From contig OW285190.1 in the NCBI GenBank assembly GCA_935421135.1, forward strand, positions 9,310,501 to 9,374,500: a stretch of DNA of 64,000 bases. The letters run 5' to 3'. Every line of letters starts with the position of its first letter. Position 1 is the first letter of the stretch. The stretch comes from Bugulina stolonifera (Eukaryota; Bryozoa; Gymnolaemata; Cheilostomatida; Bugulidae). The notes below the pieces were generated by a model, which worked only from the letters and a program-made list of their open reading frames with translations, made no database searches and was not told the origin of the DNA. The translations under genes were made by a program, and so were the position numbers. Positions 45,039 through 57,086 of the stretch are shown piece after piece.

Positions 45039-47894
45039 TCCCCCCTTTCTCCCGAGAGTGGATGTAGAAAGCAACAGGCCACTGAAGACTAACAATAGTA
45101 TTTAGAGAACAGAATAACGAATGTGGAGATGCAACTAGCAACTCGCTAAATCATCTCAACACAGCACAGACTATGTGCAGTGGAGATACCTAGCTACAAC
45201 TAGTGCATCTCAAAATCGGCAAACCGCTTGGGCAGTGTACCGCGGTTGGCCCTCACACTTCTCCTCGGCGTATCAGTAGCTGGGCCATGGTCGATGTCCT
45301 GCAGTCTATGCTGGATAGGCCTATCAGGAGTAGTCTGCACCATATCATTCGTAGCACTACCGTCAGGCTTCAGCTGTTGTCTTGTACTACATAACTGATT
45401 TCAACCGGTATCCACAAGGTAAGACCTTGGTTGCTCTATCTCTCTCATCACCCTTGCTGGCATCCATACCGAATCATTACCTGTTCTCACTAGAACATCG
45501 TCGCCTGCCATCAGCGGTTGTAGATCCTTAGCTCGCCTATCATGTATATCTTTCTGAGCTGCTTGTCGATCTGTTAGGCACTTGAATGCCTCAGGGATGA
45601 CTGGTCTCAACATCTCCTCGGTACACTGCAGAAGACCTCCGATACATCTATCGAATAACATCTCTGAAGGGCCGAAAGGCAAGCCTGTCACTTGTGTCTG
45701 CCTGTATGCAAGTAATGACTGGTAGATGTCAGAACCCTCTCCAGCAGCCTTCTTCAGGAACTGTTTTACCGTTTGTACATATCTTTCTGCCATACCATTT
45801 GACTGGTGATAGTGTGGTGTTAAAGTGATGATGTTGAAATTCCATTCCTTCGCAAATTGTTTCATAGCTCCACTGCCAAACGGCATGTTGTCTGCAATCA
45901 CATCCATTGGTATACCATGCACCGAGAATATTGATTTGAGTGCCATGATAACATCATTTGCTGTCTTGCCTTTCATCAGTCTCAGTTCTGGGTAGTGAGA
46001 ATAGAAATCCACCACCACCAAGTACAGGTAGCTACGGCTTTGAAACTCTAGCACATCCATACCAACCTTGAACCACGGCAGTTTAGGGACTTCCTGCGGT
46101 AGTAGAGGCATCTTCTGTTGCTTGTTGGCAAACTTGAGGCATGTGGAACAGGAGCCAATCAATTGCCTAATTTCCTGTATCATCCCCAGCCAGAACATGC
46201 TCTGCTTTGCCCTGTCAATACACTTATCTATGCCTAGATTGCCTTTGTAAAGTTGTTCCATTTATAGTCTCCTCGTAGCGAACCCGGGATAATCACCTGC
46301 TCATCCTTGTATATCAGACCATCACGGATGTAAAGTTTGTCACGACAGTTCCAAAATGGCTGTATTGACACAGGGGCTTGTTTTTTATTGTTCCAGAACC
46401 ATCCATCCAGAATGGTACTCTTCAGTTGCTTCATAGCTGCATCCTAGCCATATTCAGCATCTAGAAGTTGCTTAGCGGACTCTTCCAGTTGTACGCAGTG
46501 GATCATTACAACGTCGTCTTCCAAATTCTCCTGAGTAGTTGGCAAGTATACCCTTGACAATTTGTCGGCAAGGCAAAGGTACTTTGCCTGATACATACTT
46601 GATCTCCTCGATACAATACTTCTGTAATCATATCAGCAGCCTCTGAAGTCTGGGTGACGCATTCCAGAGTGGTTTGTTCACCATTGAAACTAGTGGCTGA
46701 TGGTCCATCTGCACATTAATGTCACGACCATATGTGTATGTATGGAACTTTTCACACCCATAAACTATGGCCAACAGCTCCTTATCAATCTGAGGGTATT
46801 TTTGTTCCGTCTCCGTGAGGACTCTAGATCCATAGGCTACTGGCTGACTGTCTTGGAGAAGTACAGCACCAAGGCCCCCTGTGAAGCGTTGGTTTGAAGG
46901 ACAATGTCTTTCTTTACATCGAAGTACTTGAGAACAGGCTCACTCATCAATATCTGCTTTAACAGCACATAGCTTCATCCTGCTCCGCTCCCCAGTTCCA
47001 GACTGCATCAGCTTACAGCAGATCTCTGATCGGTTGTGTGGTTTGTGATATACAATGTATTGGGAATATAGCTCCTTAAGAAGTTGAGAGATCTCATGAG
47101 TCATTGTATGCCTTCCTTGTCATCGGGATTGGGAATTTCTTCTATTGCTATGACCTGATCTGGATCAGGTTTCAGACTGTCTTTCGACACTATGTGGCCT
47201 AGATAGTTGACCTCAGACCTGTTGTGCTGTATTTTCTCCTTGTTGAAGTTGACACTGTTTTCACGGGCTCTTTGAAGCAGTCGTCTTAATTTTCTGTCAT
47301 GATCTTCTTGGTCTTTGCCTGCTATGATCTGGTCGTCGAAATAAATGCTGACATCCAGGTCACCAAAAACATCCTCGACTCGCTTCTCAAAGACCTCGGC
47401 ACTTGAGTTTACACCAAAGGGTAATCTGGAGAAGCAATACCTTCCGAAGGGTGTATTGAAGGTAGTCAACAGTTGAGATGGGCGATATAGAGGCACATGC
47501 CAATAGCCACTTTTCATGTCTACAATAGTGAAGACTGACATACCACTCAATTTGAAAGAGATATCTTCCAGCGTTGGTATGTGGTGATGCTCTCTTAGTA
47601 TTGCTTTGTTCAACTCTTTTGGGTCTAGACAGATGCGTACGTTTCCATCGCGTTCTCAACAACAACCATGCTGGTCACCCATTCAGTAGATTGATCTATT
47701 TTCTAAATAATGCCATTGCTTTCCATTTTCTCAAGCTCCTCCCTGACTTTATCAATCATGCTAATAGGTATGCGCCGAGCTCGGTTGATCACAGGTTTCA
47801 CATCGGGATTAGTTTTTATAGTGTGTTCCATCTCAAAGCATCCTATGCCTTCAAAGCAGTCAGCAAACTCTTCTAGAACAGCATGCTGACACAA
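45038..47894 (-). pseudogene. Gypsy pol remnant (RT, RNase H, integrase), broken
   Basis: Minus-strand order: pre-RT and RT from 47894 (VINRARRIP, TIVDMKSGYWHVPL, active-site YFDD at about 47334-47345), degraded RNase H (about 46440-47000), a linker at 46234-46434, then integrase at 45401-46261 with D (GMDVLEF), a changed ADNMPF in place of the usual TDNGPxF, and E (NGMAERY). Several frameshifts and stops separate the pieces. No gag and no 5' LTR are visible, so only the 3' two-thirds survives. Confidence 0.85.
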
Positions 47895-47899
47895 ACGTT

Positions 47900-48343
47900 T
47901 ACTACAGAACCACCTATGTAATTTGCTGAATATTAACTGATAAATGTTCGCTGGTTAATGACAGCGCAAGCCTAACAGGGGTAAAGACTGCCTGCATTCG
48001 TATATACATGTATTTTTGCATTCGCCCATAAGTAGTGATACAAAATAACAATTGAGAATCTGATACATGAAGATAACGTCACGGATAATTTCAAATGTTG
48101 CGTGTCATTTTCAATTAATTTACGCACCTAATAGATATGATTGTATAATCTATTCAGTTGATTACAGGCCGCCTATTCCTCCTAAAGTAATATTTCTGAT
48201 AGTATTGTACATTTGGCAGCATTATTTAACATTGAATAACGTTTACTAATCATGTGTAACATTTTTTAACTTCTAATTATACTGGCTGACAGTGTGCTAT
48301 TATATTTATGTGGAATATATTATATGTAGATTGAAGTAAAAGT
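47900..48343. other. Unassigned stretch upstream of the MS4A-like exons
   Basis: A+T-rich, with no exon recognised. The gene's first exon should lie here or further left, and the Gypsy remnant may have displaced it. Confidence 0.3.
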
Positions 48344-48407
48344 ACATGTACCCTGTAACACATGTACCCTGTAACACATGTACCCTGTAACACATGTACC
48401 CTGTAAT
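48344..48407 (+). repeat. 16-bp tandem repeat next to a splice acceptor
   Basis: Four exact or near-exact units of ACATGTACCCTGTAAC end about 15 bp before the acceptor at 48421. Confidence 0.92.
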
Positions 48408-48421
48408 ACATGTATATTGCA

Positions 48422-51402
48422 GATATGAGTTCCATTCAAATTGTCATTGGGTTGCTCAGCATAGTATTTGGAATAGCACTGACAATGTTTGAAGGTCGGC
48501 CTTATCTTGCATTTGGATATAGTGGCTACGGAATCTGGAATGGAGTATTTGTAAGTACTGGTACTGACATCATTCTATTGGGGTACTAGCACAATAACAA
48601 TTTTATAAATACGGCTCTATGGTCACTCAGAATCACATCAGCTTTGGTGAATCTAACCTTGACTTATATACTTGACTACACCAGCACTAATTTAGCAGGG
48701 TTGAACATACTAGAATATCATTTGGTTATGATTTGTGTATTATTCTGTAATATAACTAACGTTCACCTTGTGTAGTCAATTAGATTAGGATTAACTTTAC
48801 TGATGCTTATGTGATGAGCATGGAAACTGAATTACATGTAGATTGTGTCAAAATAACTGTTTGGACCATTCTGGTTCAATAAACAAAATACTAAAGTAGA
48901 TGTAGAACAAATGCATGTAGTATAAGTTGTTTACTCCAGTAGCCTTCTGTATTTACTGTACTCCACGAGATCTAAATCTACATCTACATCTACATTTACA
49001 TCTACAACTACACCTACACCTACACCTACGTCTACGTCTACGTCTACGTCTACATCTACATCTACATCTAAATCTATATCTACATCTACATCTACATCTA
49101 CATCTACATCTACATCTACATCTACATCTACGTCTACGTCTACGTCTACATCTACATCTACATCTACATCTACATCTACATCTACATCTACATCTACATC
49201 TACATCTACGTCTACGTCTACGTCTACATCTACATCTACATCTACATCTACAACTACACCTACACCTACGTCTACGTCTACATCTACGTCTACACCTACG
49301 TCTACACCTACGTCTACGTCTACGTCTGCGTCTACGTCTACGTCTACGTCTACATCTACATCTACGTCTACATCTACGTCTACACCTACGTCTACATCTA
49401 CGTCTACACCTACGTCTACACCTACGTCTACACCTACGTCTACGTCTACGTCTACGTCTACGTCTATGTCTACGTCTACGTCTACGACTACGTCTAAGAC
49501 TACGTCTACGTCTACGTCTACGTCTACGTCTACGTCTACGTCTACGTCTACATCTACATATACATCTACATCTACGTCTACACCTACGTCTACATATACG
49601 TCTACACCTACGTCTACACCTACGTCTACGTCTACGTCTACATCTACATCTACGTCTACGTCTACATCTACACCTACGTCTACATCTATGTCTACATCTA
49701 CATCTACATCTACATCTACATCTATGTCTACGTCTACGTCTATGTCTACGTCTACATCTACATCTACATCTACATCTACGTCTATGTCTACGTCTACGTC
49801 TACGTCTACGTCTACGTCTACGTCTACGTCTACGTCTACATCTACATATACATCTACATCTACGTTTACACCTACGTCTACATATACGTCTACACTTACG
49901 TCTACACCTACGTCTACGTCTACGTCTACGTCTACATCTACATCTACGTCTACGTCTACATCTACACCTACATCTACATCTATGTCTACATCTACATCTA
50001 CACCTACATCTACATCTACGTCTACGTCTACGTCTATGTCTACGTCTACATCTACATCTACATCTACATATACGTCTATGTCTACGTCTACGTCTACGTC
50101 TACGTCTACGTCTACATCTACGTCTACATCTACATCTACGTCTACATCTACGTCTACACCTACGTCTACACCTACGTCTACACCTACGTCTACACCTACG
50201 TCTATGTCTACGTCTACGTCTACGTCTACATCTACGTCTACACCTACGTCTACACTTACGTCTACACCTACGTCTACGTCTACGTCTACGTCTACATCTA
50301 CATCTACGTCTATGTCTACGTCTACGTCTACGACTACGTCTACGACTACGTCTACGTCTATGTTTACGTCTACGTCTACGTCTACGTCTACGTCTACGTC
50401 TGCGTCTGCATTCCAAATAAGTTTCTATGTAATGACACTGGTTGCATTGTGCATTACTATTCAAAAAATGTAGCGCTAGACAGTTTAATAGCCCTTGCTC
50501 TGTGGTTCCATTTAAAGTCTTTCCAGAGATAATGAAATCTCTACTGATCAAATTTGCTAATGCACGTACATTGTTACGCCATTATTAGATGATAGTATCA
50601 AATATTGTATAGATTAAAATAATGTTTGCGTTTTAGTTTGTTTTGGTTGGAGGTATTGGATTCGTAGCAGTGAAATACAAAAGCAGTGGTTGGGTAAGCA
50701 ATAATGGTTTATTGAACTATGTGTTGATTTGAAGGAAAAGTTGACCGCACTGTTAAAATAATGTGGCTTCCTCTACTAACCTTTGGTCACTGATTGTTGT
50801 AGATAATCGGCAACATGGTTCTCAATATAATCTGCTCAGCGATTTGGTGTGTGGTATTGACATTCACTGCGTCTTTAAGACTCATCTACGTAAGTGAGCT
50901 ACTCAATGGTTGCAGTGACTATGACCACAACTACCATCGTAGTGATACAGCATTCTACAGGTACTTCTGCCAGAATAAGGTTAGTTTACTAGACAGTTTT
51001 ATACAGATATATTGCAAACATTTTGTGCAGTAGTCCACTGTGCTCTCATTTCATACATCTGGATTAAACGCAACAAAATGCAGATGTTAGATGAACAATA
51101 AAATGTTAATTGATTTGTCTTGCCCAGCACTTTCACTCTAATAAGGGTATTATTGTTGTGATACAAATTTTAAAACACAGCAGGCATGTTGAAAAATAAT
51201 ATAATTATGCTTATAATTATTGTATGTTTGCAAAATTTTTAAACAATATGTGAACTAATAAACACACTTTGAGCTTTACGTTTTATAGACGTACAATATA
51301 CATACTATGTTCTGGAGAGTCTACTGGTAGTAATTGGTGTAATGCAGTTTATGATCACCATCTGGTGTGCTGCTCTCTGCTGTGGTGCTGTCTGCAGATG
51401 CT
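48422..51402 (+). CDS. MS4A/CD20-like tetraspan membrane protein (partial)
   Basis: Exons: 48422-48550 ([20 protein letters not shown], first helix, then a loop), 50637-50693 ([19 protein letters not shown], second helix), 50803-50979 ([20 protein letters not shown], third helix, plus an extracellular loop with cysteines) and 51289-51402 ([20 protein letters not shown], fourth helix, ending CCGAVCRC). The exon layout and the IQI-GLL opening fit the MS4A family of four-helix plasma-membrane proteins. The donor at 51402 (GTAAGA) leaves one base, which fits the CT-phase last exons at 59939 and in the duplicated units. The junction of exons three and four is out by one base, so a microexon, an error or a lesion must be assumed. 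No start exon was found. Confidence 0.65.
48972..50410. repeat. 1.4 kb hexanucleotide array (CTACAT/CTACGT/CTACAC)n
   Basis: An almost pure 6-bp array fills most of the intron between the first two MS4A-like exons. Variation is nearly confined to one position pair (ACA, ACG, ACC), and longer blocks recur (around 49500-49680, 49790-49980 and 50040-50200). Long open frames in several phases on both strands are artefacts of the stop-free unit. Confidence 0.97.
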
Positions 51403-51599
51403 GTAAGAGTTCAGATACCACATCAACATTTTTTCTAGCAATAAAGGAGTATAAAAGTAATATTATTATACGTGTATGCATGCATTCCCACCTTGAACAT
51501 TTACTCAATGCAATAAAGGTAATATTTTCTGCTGTTCGAAGCAATAATTCGAAGTTGTCTTCTCTTTCACGTTTACGTATAGCAATAGAGCTATATTGT

Positions 51600-53548
51600 T
51601 AACAGGAATCTACAGCGCTGTCTGGAATTCACCCGCAATGTTGTTTTAATTGGAGTGCAGGCTAGATATACGATGACTAGTTTCAGCGTTAGTTCTACAC
51701 AGACAGTCTAATATCTATTCAGTTAGGGCTTAGTAGTACCCGCAATTACAATTAATAATAAATTCAGAATAGGGATAATTTTAGCAAACAGCGTTGTTTT
51801 GTGACAAGTCCCTGCCAGGAGCACTAGAGCCAACTCTCTTTGCTAGGGAATTTTGAAAGTTTCCCCATTGCTTAGCTTCCATCGTTTCTCATGGCTTTGA
51901 AAGAGAAAGGGTAAGTTGAGGTTATTATTCCTCCACTCACTATTTATTTTCAAAACTCATTGGATTGTTATTCAATTGCTCTGGCATTACTATCGAACAC
52001 CACAGATGACAGAACAGTGTCATTTGATTTGGTTGAATTTTAATTTATTATAATTATTGTTTTATACCCAATTTAAGATTAATTATTATCATATTGATAT
52101 TAATTATAATAATAATTATATAATTTAGCCTATATTTATATTATTGTAATTAGTTTTTTTTCTTTCTATTAATTAACTAATCTCAAATCTGTATTGTAAT
52201 TATAAATTAATATTATTTTCTTAATTGTATATAATTTTAAATGTAATATTATATTATTATTTATATATATAATAATGTTAATTATTATAATTATATTTAA
52301 CAATATTATTTTTGTTACGTAATTATTTTATGTACATGACGTTTGGTACACGTACATAAAATAAAAGCATTAATCAATATAAATCTTAATAAAATATAGA
52401 AAGAAAGAAAGGAACACACGGTCCGTAGTACGATATTAAATGATATTTAGTTAATAACTTTAATTAATCTTATCTATATTATTTTTATTTTATATTTAAT
52501 ATAAATAAGATTATTTAAAATTATCACTAAATATCATAATCATTTAATATTTAATAACTATAATCATAATAATAATTATTACTTGGTATTATCCTCTGAT
52601 TCCCATTCTTTGTTGTTTTGTTTGGATAGGTTATGAATGAGAATCAAAATGAATATTTTATTTTCATTTTGATTTTTGATTTAGATTTCGTAATAGGCTT
52701 ATGGGCTGTTATAGATCAGCTCAATCCCAATAATTATTATTATAATATAATTAAAATATTATCATATCATTGTGATAAATTTATATTATTATGTATTTTA
52801 ATTTTTTATTTACTTATCATAATGATAATTGATAACGATAATAATAGGATAATGAATTATATCTACAATTACAATATTTTGCAAAGAGTCTCTGCGAATC
52901 AGAAAGCAAATAACTATAATATGTTATTCATAGTGATTGCGGTGTACCACCCCCAGTTATAGAAGATACTCAGTTGGTATATAGGCCCAACCATGATTAT
53001 CCTCATAAGCTCAGTGTCTGGCAGCTATTGTACGGAACAGCAACAAAATTAAGTATAATCAATTGATAGTGATAAGTAGGCTAAGCATAAAGTGAGTACA
53101 ATACAGAGTGATAGTAGTTGAAACAGAATGAAGATCCATAATGATTATTGGGTAATGCAATATTTATTGAAGAGCAATTATTTAATATAAATATTTAATT
53201 ATATTTGTAAATTGGTCCAGCAGATTTACAATGTTAATATAAATAGGACAAATCTAGAATGGTGCTTCTGATGACCACTGAATAGGTCTGTGTAAGAACA
53301 GGCAAGGTTCAGCGCTATCAGGTAGCACAGGAACACATCACGCAGAGATGTAGTCTTGTAGCTGGAATGCTAGCCGCTCAACTCTGCACTGCCTGTTAAA
53401 ATATCGACGAATCTAGTTCAGCTAACCATTGACAGTCATACATGTGCATATCAGCTTTAGTTGCCATCAAACCATCAAGTCATTAATGCTGTTATATCGA
53501 TTACTGTGAAATACAAATTTAAATGGTACATGTATCTGTTATTTGCAG
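51600..53548. other. A+T-rich island, no gene seen
   Basis: 51980-52900 is extremely A+T-rich (TAATTATAAT-type). The 109-codon open frame at 52633-52962 is low complexity and not credible. The rest is unassigned. Confidence 0.4.
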
Positions 53549-53719
53549 ATAAGAACCATTATGCTAAATGAGAACATTGAACCAGTTATTCACCTGTTTT
53601 CCTGGAATTTGCTGTTCTCCATCAGGTACTTGGTCAAGTTGCCTCGAGTCAAGAGCTTTCAATCACACCCCCTGCTGTACGTTTTTTCTCCTGGGAAATC
53701 CAATGACTGTCATACATTG
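53549..53719 (+). CDS. Possible 57-codon exon, unrecognised
   Basis: The AG acceptor (TTATTTGCAG) and donor (GTAGGT) bound an open frame with a hydrophobic stretch (VIHLFSWNLLFSIRYLVKL) and a basic segment. I do not recognise it. Its phase (0-0) does not fit directly after the MS4A-like fourth-helix exon. Confidence 0.35.
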
Positions 53720-54179
53720 GTAGGTATTAATATCTAAGGTTAGTAGTTGTAGGCCTACTAGGTGTATTGCATTTGTCACATGTCAGTCTTTGACTATAGA
53801 TTATGCTGCGGTGATGTACTGGCATCTATATTACTAACCTAATTGGAGGTCGACTGGTAGGTTAGTTAGTAGCTGTACTTGGATAGGGCTGGCCAAAGTT
53901 CTTTTTGAAGTGGGCCAGATCTAAAATTTGCATGCTTGATATGGGCCACTTTATTCTTGTTTCAATCAAATGTTGTAACTTAGGTACATGTATTAGGCCT
54001 ACTAATGTATGTAGAAGTGTATGTGCATGTGTAAGTGTGCATTATACAGTGTAGGTATAGGTGTAGCTTTGGGTGTAGGTGTACAATGTAGATGTAGGTG
54101 TACAATGTAGATGTAGGTGCAGCCGTATGTGAGGTGTAGGTATACTTGTAGACTGTATATGTAGCTGTAGGCATATATT

Positions 54180-54560
54180 AGGTGTAGCTGTAGGTGTGCA
54201 TGTAGCTGTAGGTGTGCATGTAGCTGTAGGTGTGCATGTAGCTGTAGGTGTGCATGTAGCTGTAGGTGTGCATGTAGCTGTAGGCGTGCTTGTAGCTGTA
54301 GACTGTACATGTAGCTGTAGACTGTACATGTAGCTGTAGGCGTCCATGTAGCTGTAGGCGTCCATGTAGCTGTAGGCGTCCATGTAGCTGTAGGCGTCCA
54401 TGTAGCTGTAGGCGTCCATGTAGCTGTAGGCGTCCATGTAGCTGTAGGCGTCCATGTAGCTGTAGGCGTCCATGTAGCTGTAGGCGTCCATGTAGCTGTA
54501 GGCGTCCATGTAGCTGTAGGCGTCCATGTAGCTGTAGGCGTCCATGTAGCTGTAGGTGTA
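54180..54560 (+). repeat. 18-bp minisatellite
   Basis: About six units of ATGTAGCTGTAGGTGTGC, then about thirteen units of ATGTAGCTGTAGGCGTCC. The second block is nearly homogeneous. Similar degenerate units recur at 57920-58090 and 59500-59600, inside the duplicated segments. Confidence 0.95.
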
Positions 54561-55142
54561 TGGGACAGACAAGATTCTGCGTTGCTAGTCATTACTGCTT
54601 CATAGTTATATGTAGTCAGCAGTTGTACTATGATGTGGGTTAAAGAGTTCTGAATGATATTGGAATCCAAGCTTGAAGCAGAGTGACTGGCAGAATGAGT
54701 GCGCATTCTCGTGGGGGAATGTGGCTTAGCACCTAACAGTGACTTACTATAAGTTAGTTCAAGATTTTGGCCCTACATGTACATGCCCATTCACAGGGTT
54801 TCTGAGACTACCCCAGGTCACATCATTTAGCTACATGTAGTTCTGTCAGTGCTGGTAGGCAGCCTGTGAGCTGGCTAGATGCCAACTGTCTGTACAAGCA
54901 AGCTATTAATAGCCTATAGCAGGGATGCCCAAACTTTTTGGTGGAAAGGGACAAATTCTAAAAGCGCATCAGAGCAAGGGACACTTTGCTTTTGTTGCGG
55001 CACATATATTGCGATTATTAAATGGCCATTTTTATTATTATACAAAATGAGTTATTTTATAACACGCATATTTATTGATTTTGTTTTAACCAAAGTATAA
55101 CAGACATATTCATTTGCTTTTGAAGTGCTCAAAAACAGAATG

Positions 55143-55557
55143 AAGGTGGGAACAAACTAGCAAATTTCGCGCCGTTATTAGCCGCAAAATGACGGTAGAA
55201 CGCCAGGGCGTCACAAAATTGAGCGCAAAACGCCCTGTTCGCCAAACATTAAGCGTGTTTAACATTTTATGTTTAGCTCTCGATAACACTGACTTCTGAT
55301 TGGGCAGAACAATATTAGCTGGTTCTATTTTACAATTTCGTCTGTAAACAAAAATTCCAAATTGAATCCCTGTTGCAATATGATGTGCACGTAGTAGACA
55401 TGACATAGACAAGTATAGCAATAATTGCCTCCCTTAACACACATGATTAGACCTCATGGAGGAGACATCGCTAGTGTGTTGTTCATCGGAAAAAAGTTAT
55501 GACGCTGTCAAAACATGGTCGAACGCAGCGAAGATATTCGCTAGTATGATTCGGCCT
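55143..55557. mobile_element. Nested MITE in the hAT element
   Basis: AAGGTGGGAACAAACTAGC at the left and GCTAGTATGATTCGGCCTT at the right are imperfect inverted repeats of about 30 bp, ending TCGC/GCGA inward. The content (GCGCCG, AACGCC) is GC-richer than the host element. I could not define a target duplication. Confidence 0.5.
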
Positions 55558-55565
55558 TAAGCAAG

Positions 55566-55840
55566 TTATATGAAAACTGTAATGAATATTCTATGCATGC
55601 TACATGATTCACTTGTGAATACAATTGTTAGTGGGTGACATGGAATTGTCCTTTCTCCTGTATCATCCTCAAAGTCTGTCTCTTTAAGTAGCTGCCTGGT
55701 TTGTTTGTCAGCCAGTCTTGTCTGATTTTTGCTTTTAATATAGCTCAGGTGACTGAACAAACTCTCACACAACAATGTGCTACCAAAGAGTGTCATCAGT
55801 TTGACAGCAATTTTAGATAAGTTGGGGTAGCTGTGCTTTC
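55566..55840 (-). pseudogene. hAT transposase C-terminal dimerisation region, remnant
   Basis: The minus-strand frame reads YPNLSKIAVKLM, then TLFGSTLLCESLFSHLSYIK and RLADKQTRQLL. This is the conserved hATC block of Charlie/ZBED5-type hAT transposases (FGST-LCE-FS---IK-K-R--L). The BED finger and the catalytic core are missing or unreadable, so the element cannot move itself. Confidence 0.85.
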
Positions 55841-56153
55841 CACTTTACTCTGTCTTCAGCTCTTGGCACTGTGATTAGGTCAATCAGGTCATCAATATAT
55901 TGCAAGTTTTAAATCGTTGACAGAAATTTACATCTGTATCAGCTATACATATTTTGAAATTTTCAAATGTGGGGATTTTTCAACAGTGTGATGTATTTTC
56001 GAGTGTAAATCAAGCAGTGCAATTGCTTTCACTGCTCAGACACAAAAAACATATTTTGCATGTAAAATTTCAAAAGTGACAAAGGGACACCAAAATCCAT
56101 GCAAAGGGACACTGTGTCCCTTAGGGACACATTTGGGCACCCCTGGCCTATAG

Positions 56154-57086
56154 CTTAGTGCTAGTTATTAGTAGAGCTGCATGCTAGTACTAACGATTGT
56201 GTGTAGAGTTAAAACAGGCCTCATTGCTGTTTACTGTCTAGGCCTACAGCAATGTTTAACTTCTTGACTGAAGCAAAATTTAATTGAAACTAATGTTAAT
56301 GCCATGAAGATAGATCCAGTTGATTGCAATGAGGATAATGATGTTTGAAAAGTGAGTACATGTAATTGTACATGTTTTTATCTGTAGCTGGAGTGGAGGT
56401 AAGCCAACCTTGCCTAAAGAGACCTCTCCTTTGGGTATTTATGGTGGTGTCACTCAAACTAGAACATGACAGCAGTTATTGCCAGTGTTCTTAGCAGAGA
56501 GAGAATCATCAAGTGGATGGAGAACCGTACAACTACATGTGACAGTGGGTATGTATACGTTGTCAACCTACCTCAATGTATTATACATTGTACATATAGG
56601 CTAAATCACACCACATGTAGCCATCAGACTCATAGCTTACTGGATTTACATAGCTCTGTATGTACATGTATATACATTGTGACAGTAGAGTAGGGCTACT
56701 TTTACTGGAATCAATGCAGTAGGCCTAAGACTAGGAATCGGTGTGTAGTAGGTTATGTCATTACACAAGGCTACCTTTAGTTGATGCTTCAATTGTATTA
56801 GTTTGACTGGCTGGCAATTATTACACATAGGTGGTACCAAAACAGCTAACACTCTGCTCTTGTTGATATTATAGTACAGGACTGGCCTAAGTTTTGTTGA
56901 AGTGGGCCACATCTAAAATTTCCATATTTGTGGTGGACCACTTATTTTTGTTTCAATTGATGCTGTAACTTCAAAAGTGTATTGATGCTCTTAGCAGTGT
57001 ATGTGCATGTGTCTGTTGGTGTACATGTAGATGTACTGTGTAGATGTAGCTCTAGGTAAGGTGTAGGTATACTTTTAGGTGTACAT
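56154..57086 (+). repeat. Tandem duplicated segment, unit 1
   Basis: Nearly identical to the following segment at an offset of exactly 904 bp. It contains a candidate last exon from 56388 (SGVEVSQPCLKRPLLW when preceded by one T). The junction at about 57083 shows short homology (ACATG). Confidence 0.9.

Larger units (their letters stand above)
54920..56145 (-). mobile_element. hAT element with transposase remnant
   Basis: The termini are CAGGGATGCCCAAACT and AGTGTCCCTTAGGGACACATTTGGGCACCCCTG-type (inverted CAGGGGTGCCCAAATG). A perfect 8-bp duplication GCCTATAG flanks it (54912-54919 and 56146-56153). It interrupts one of the tandem segments, so it is younger than that duplication or arrived in one unit only. 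Confidence 0.93.

Noticed and set aside
48927..50551. Very long open frames (up to 532 codons) on both strands over the hexanucleotide array
   Set aside because: The unit has no stop codon in several phases; the frames encode only LHLRLR, STST or RCRR repeats and lie in an intron of the MS4A-like gene.
52633..52962. 109-codon frame rich in I, N and Y, possibly mitochondrial-like
   Set aside because: Extreme A+T bias gives such frames by chance; no motif, no splice signals.
54002..54706. 234-codon minus-strand frame of ATWTPT repeats
   Set aside because: It is the 18-bp minisatellite, whose period is a multiple of three.
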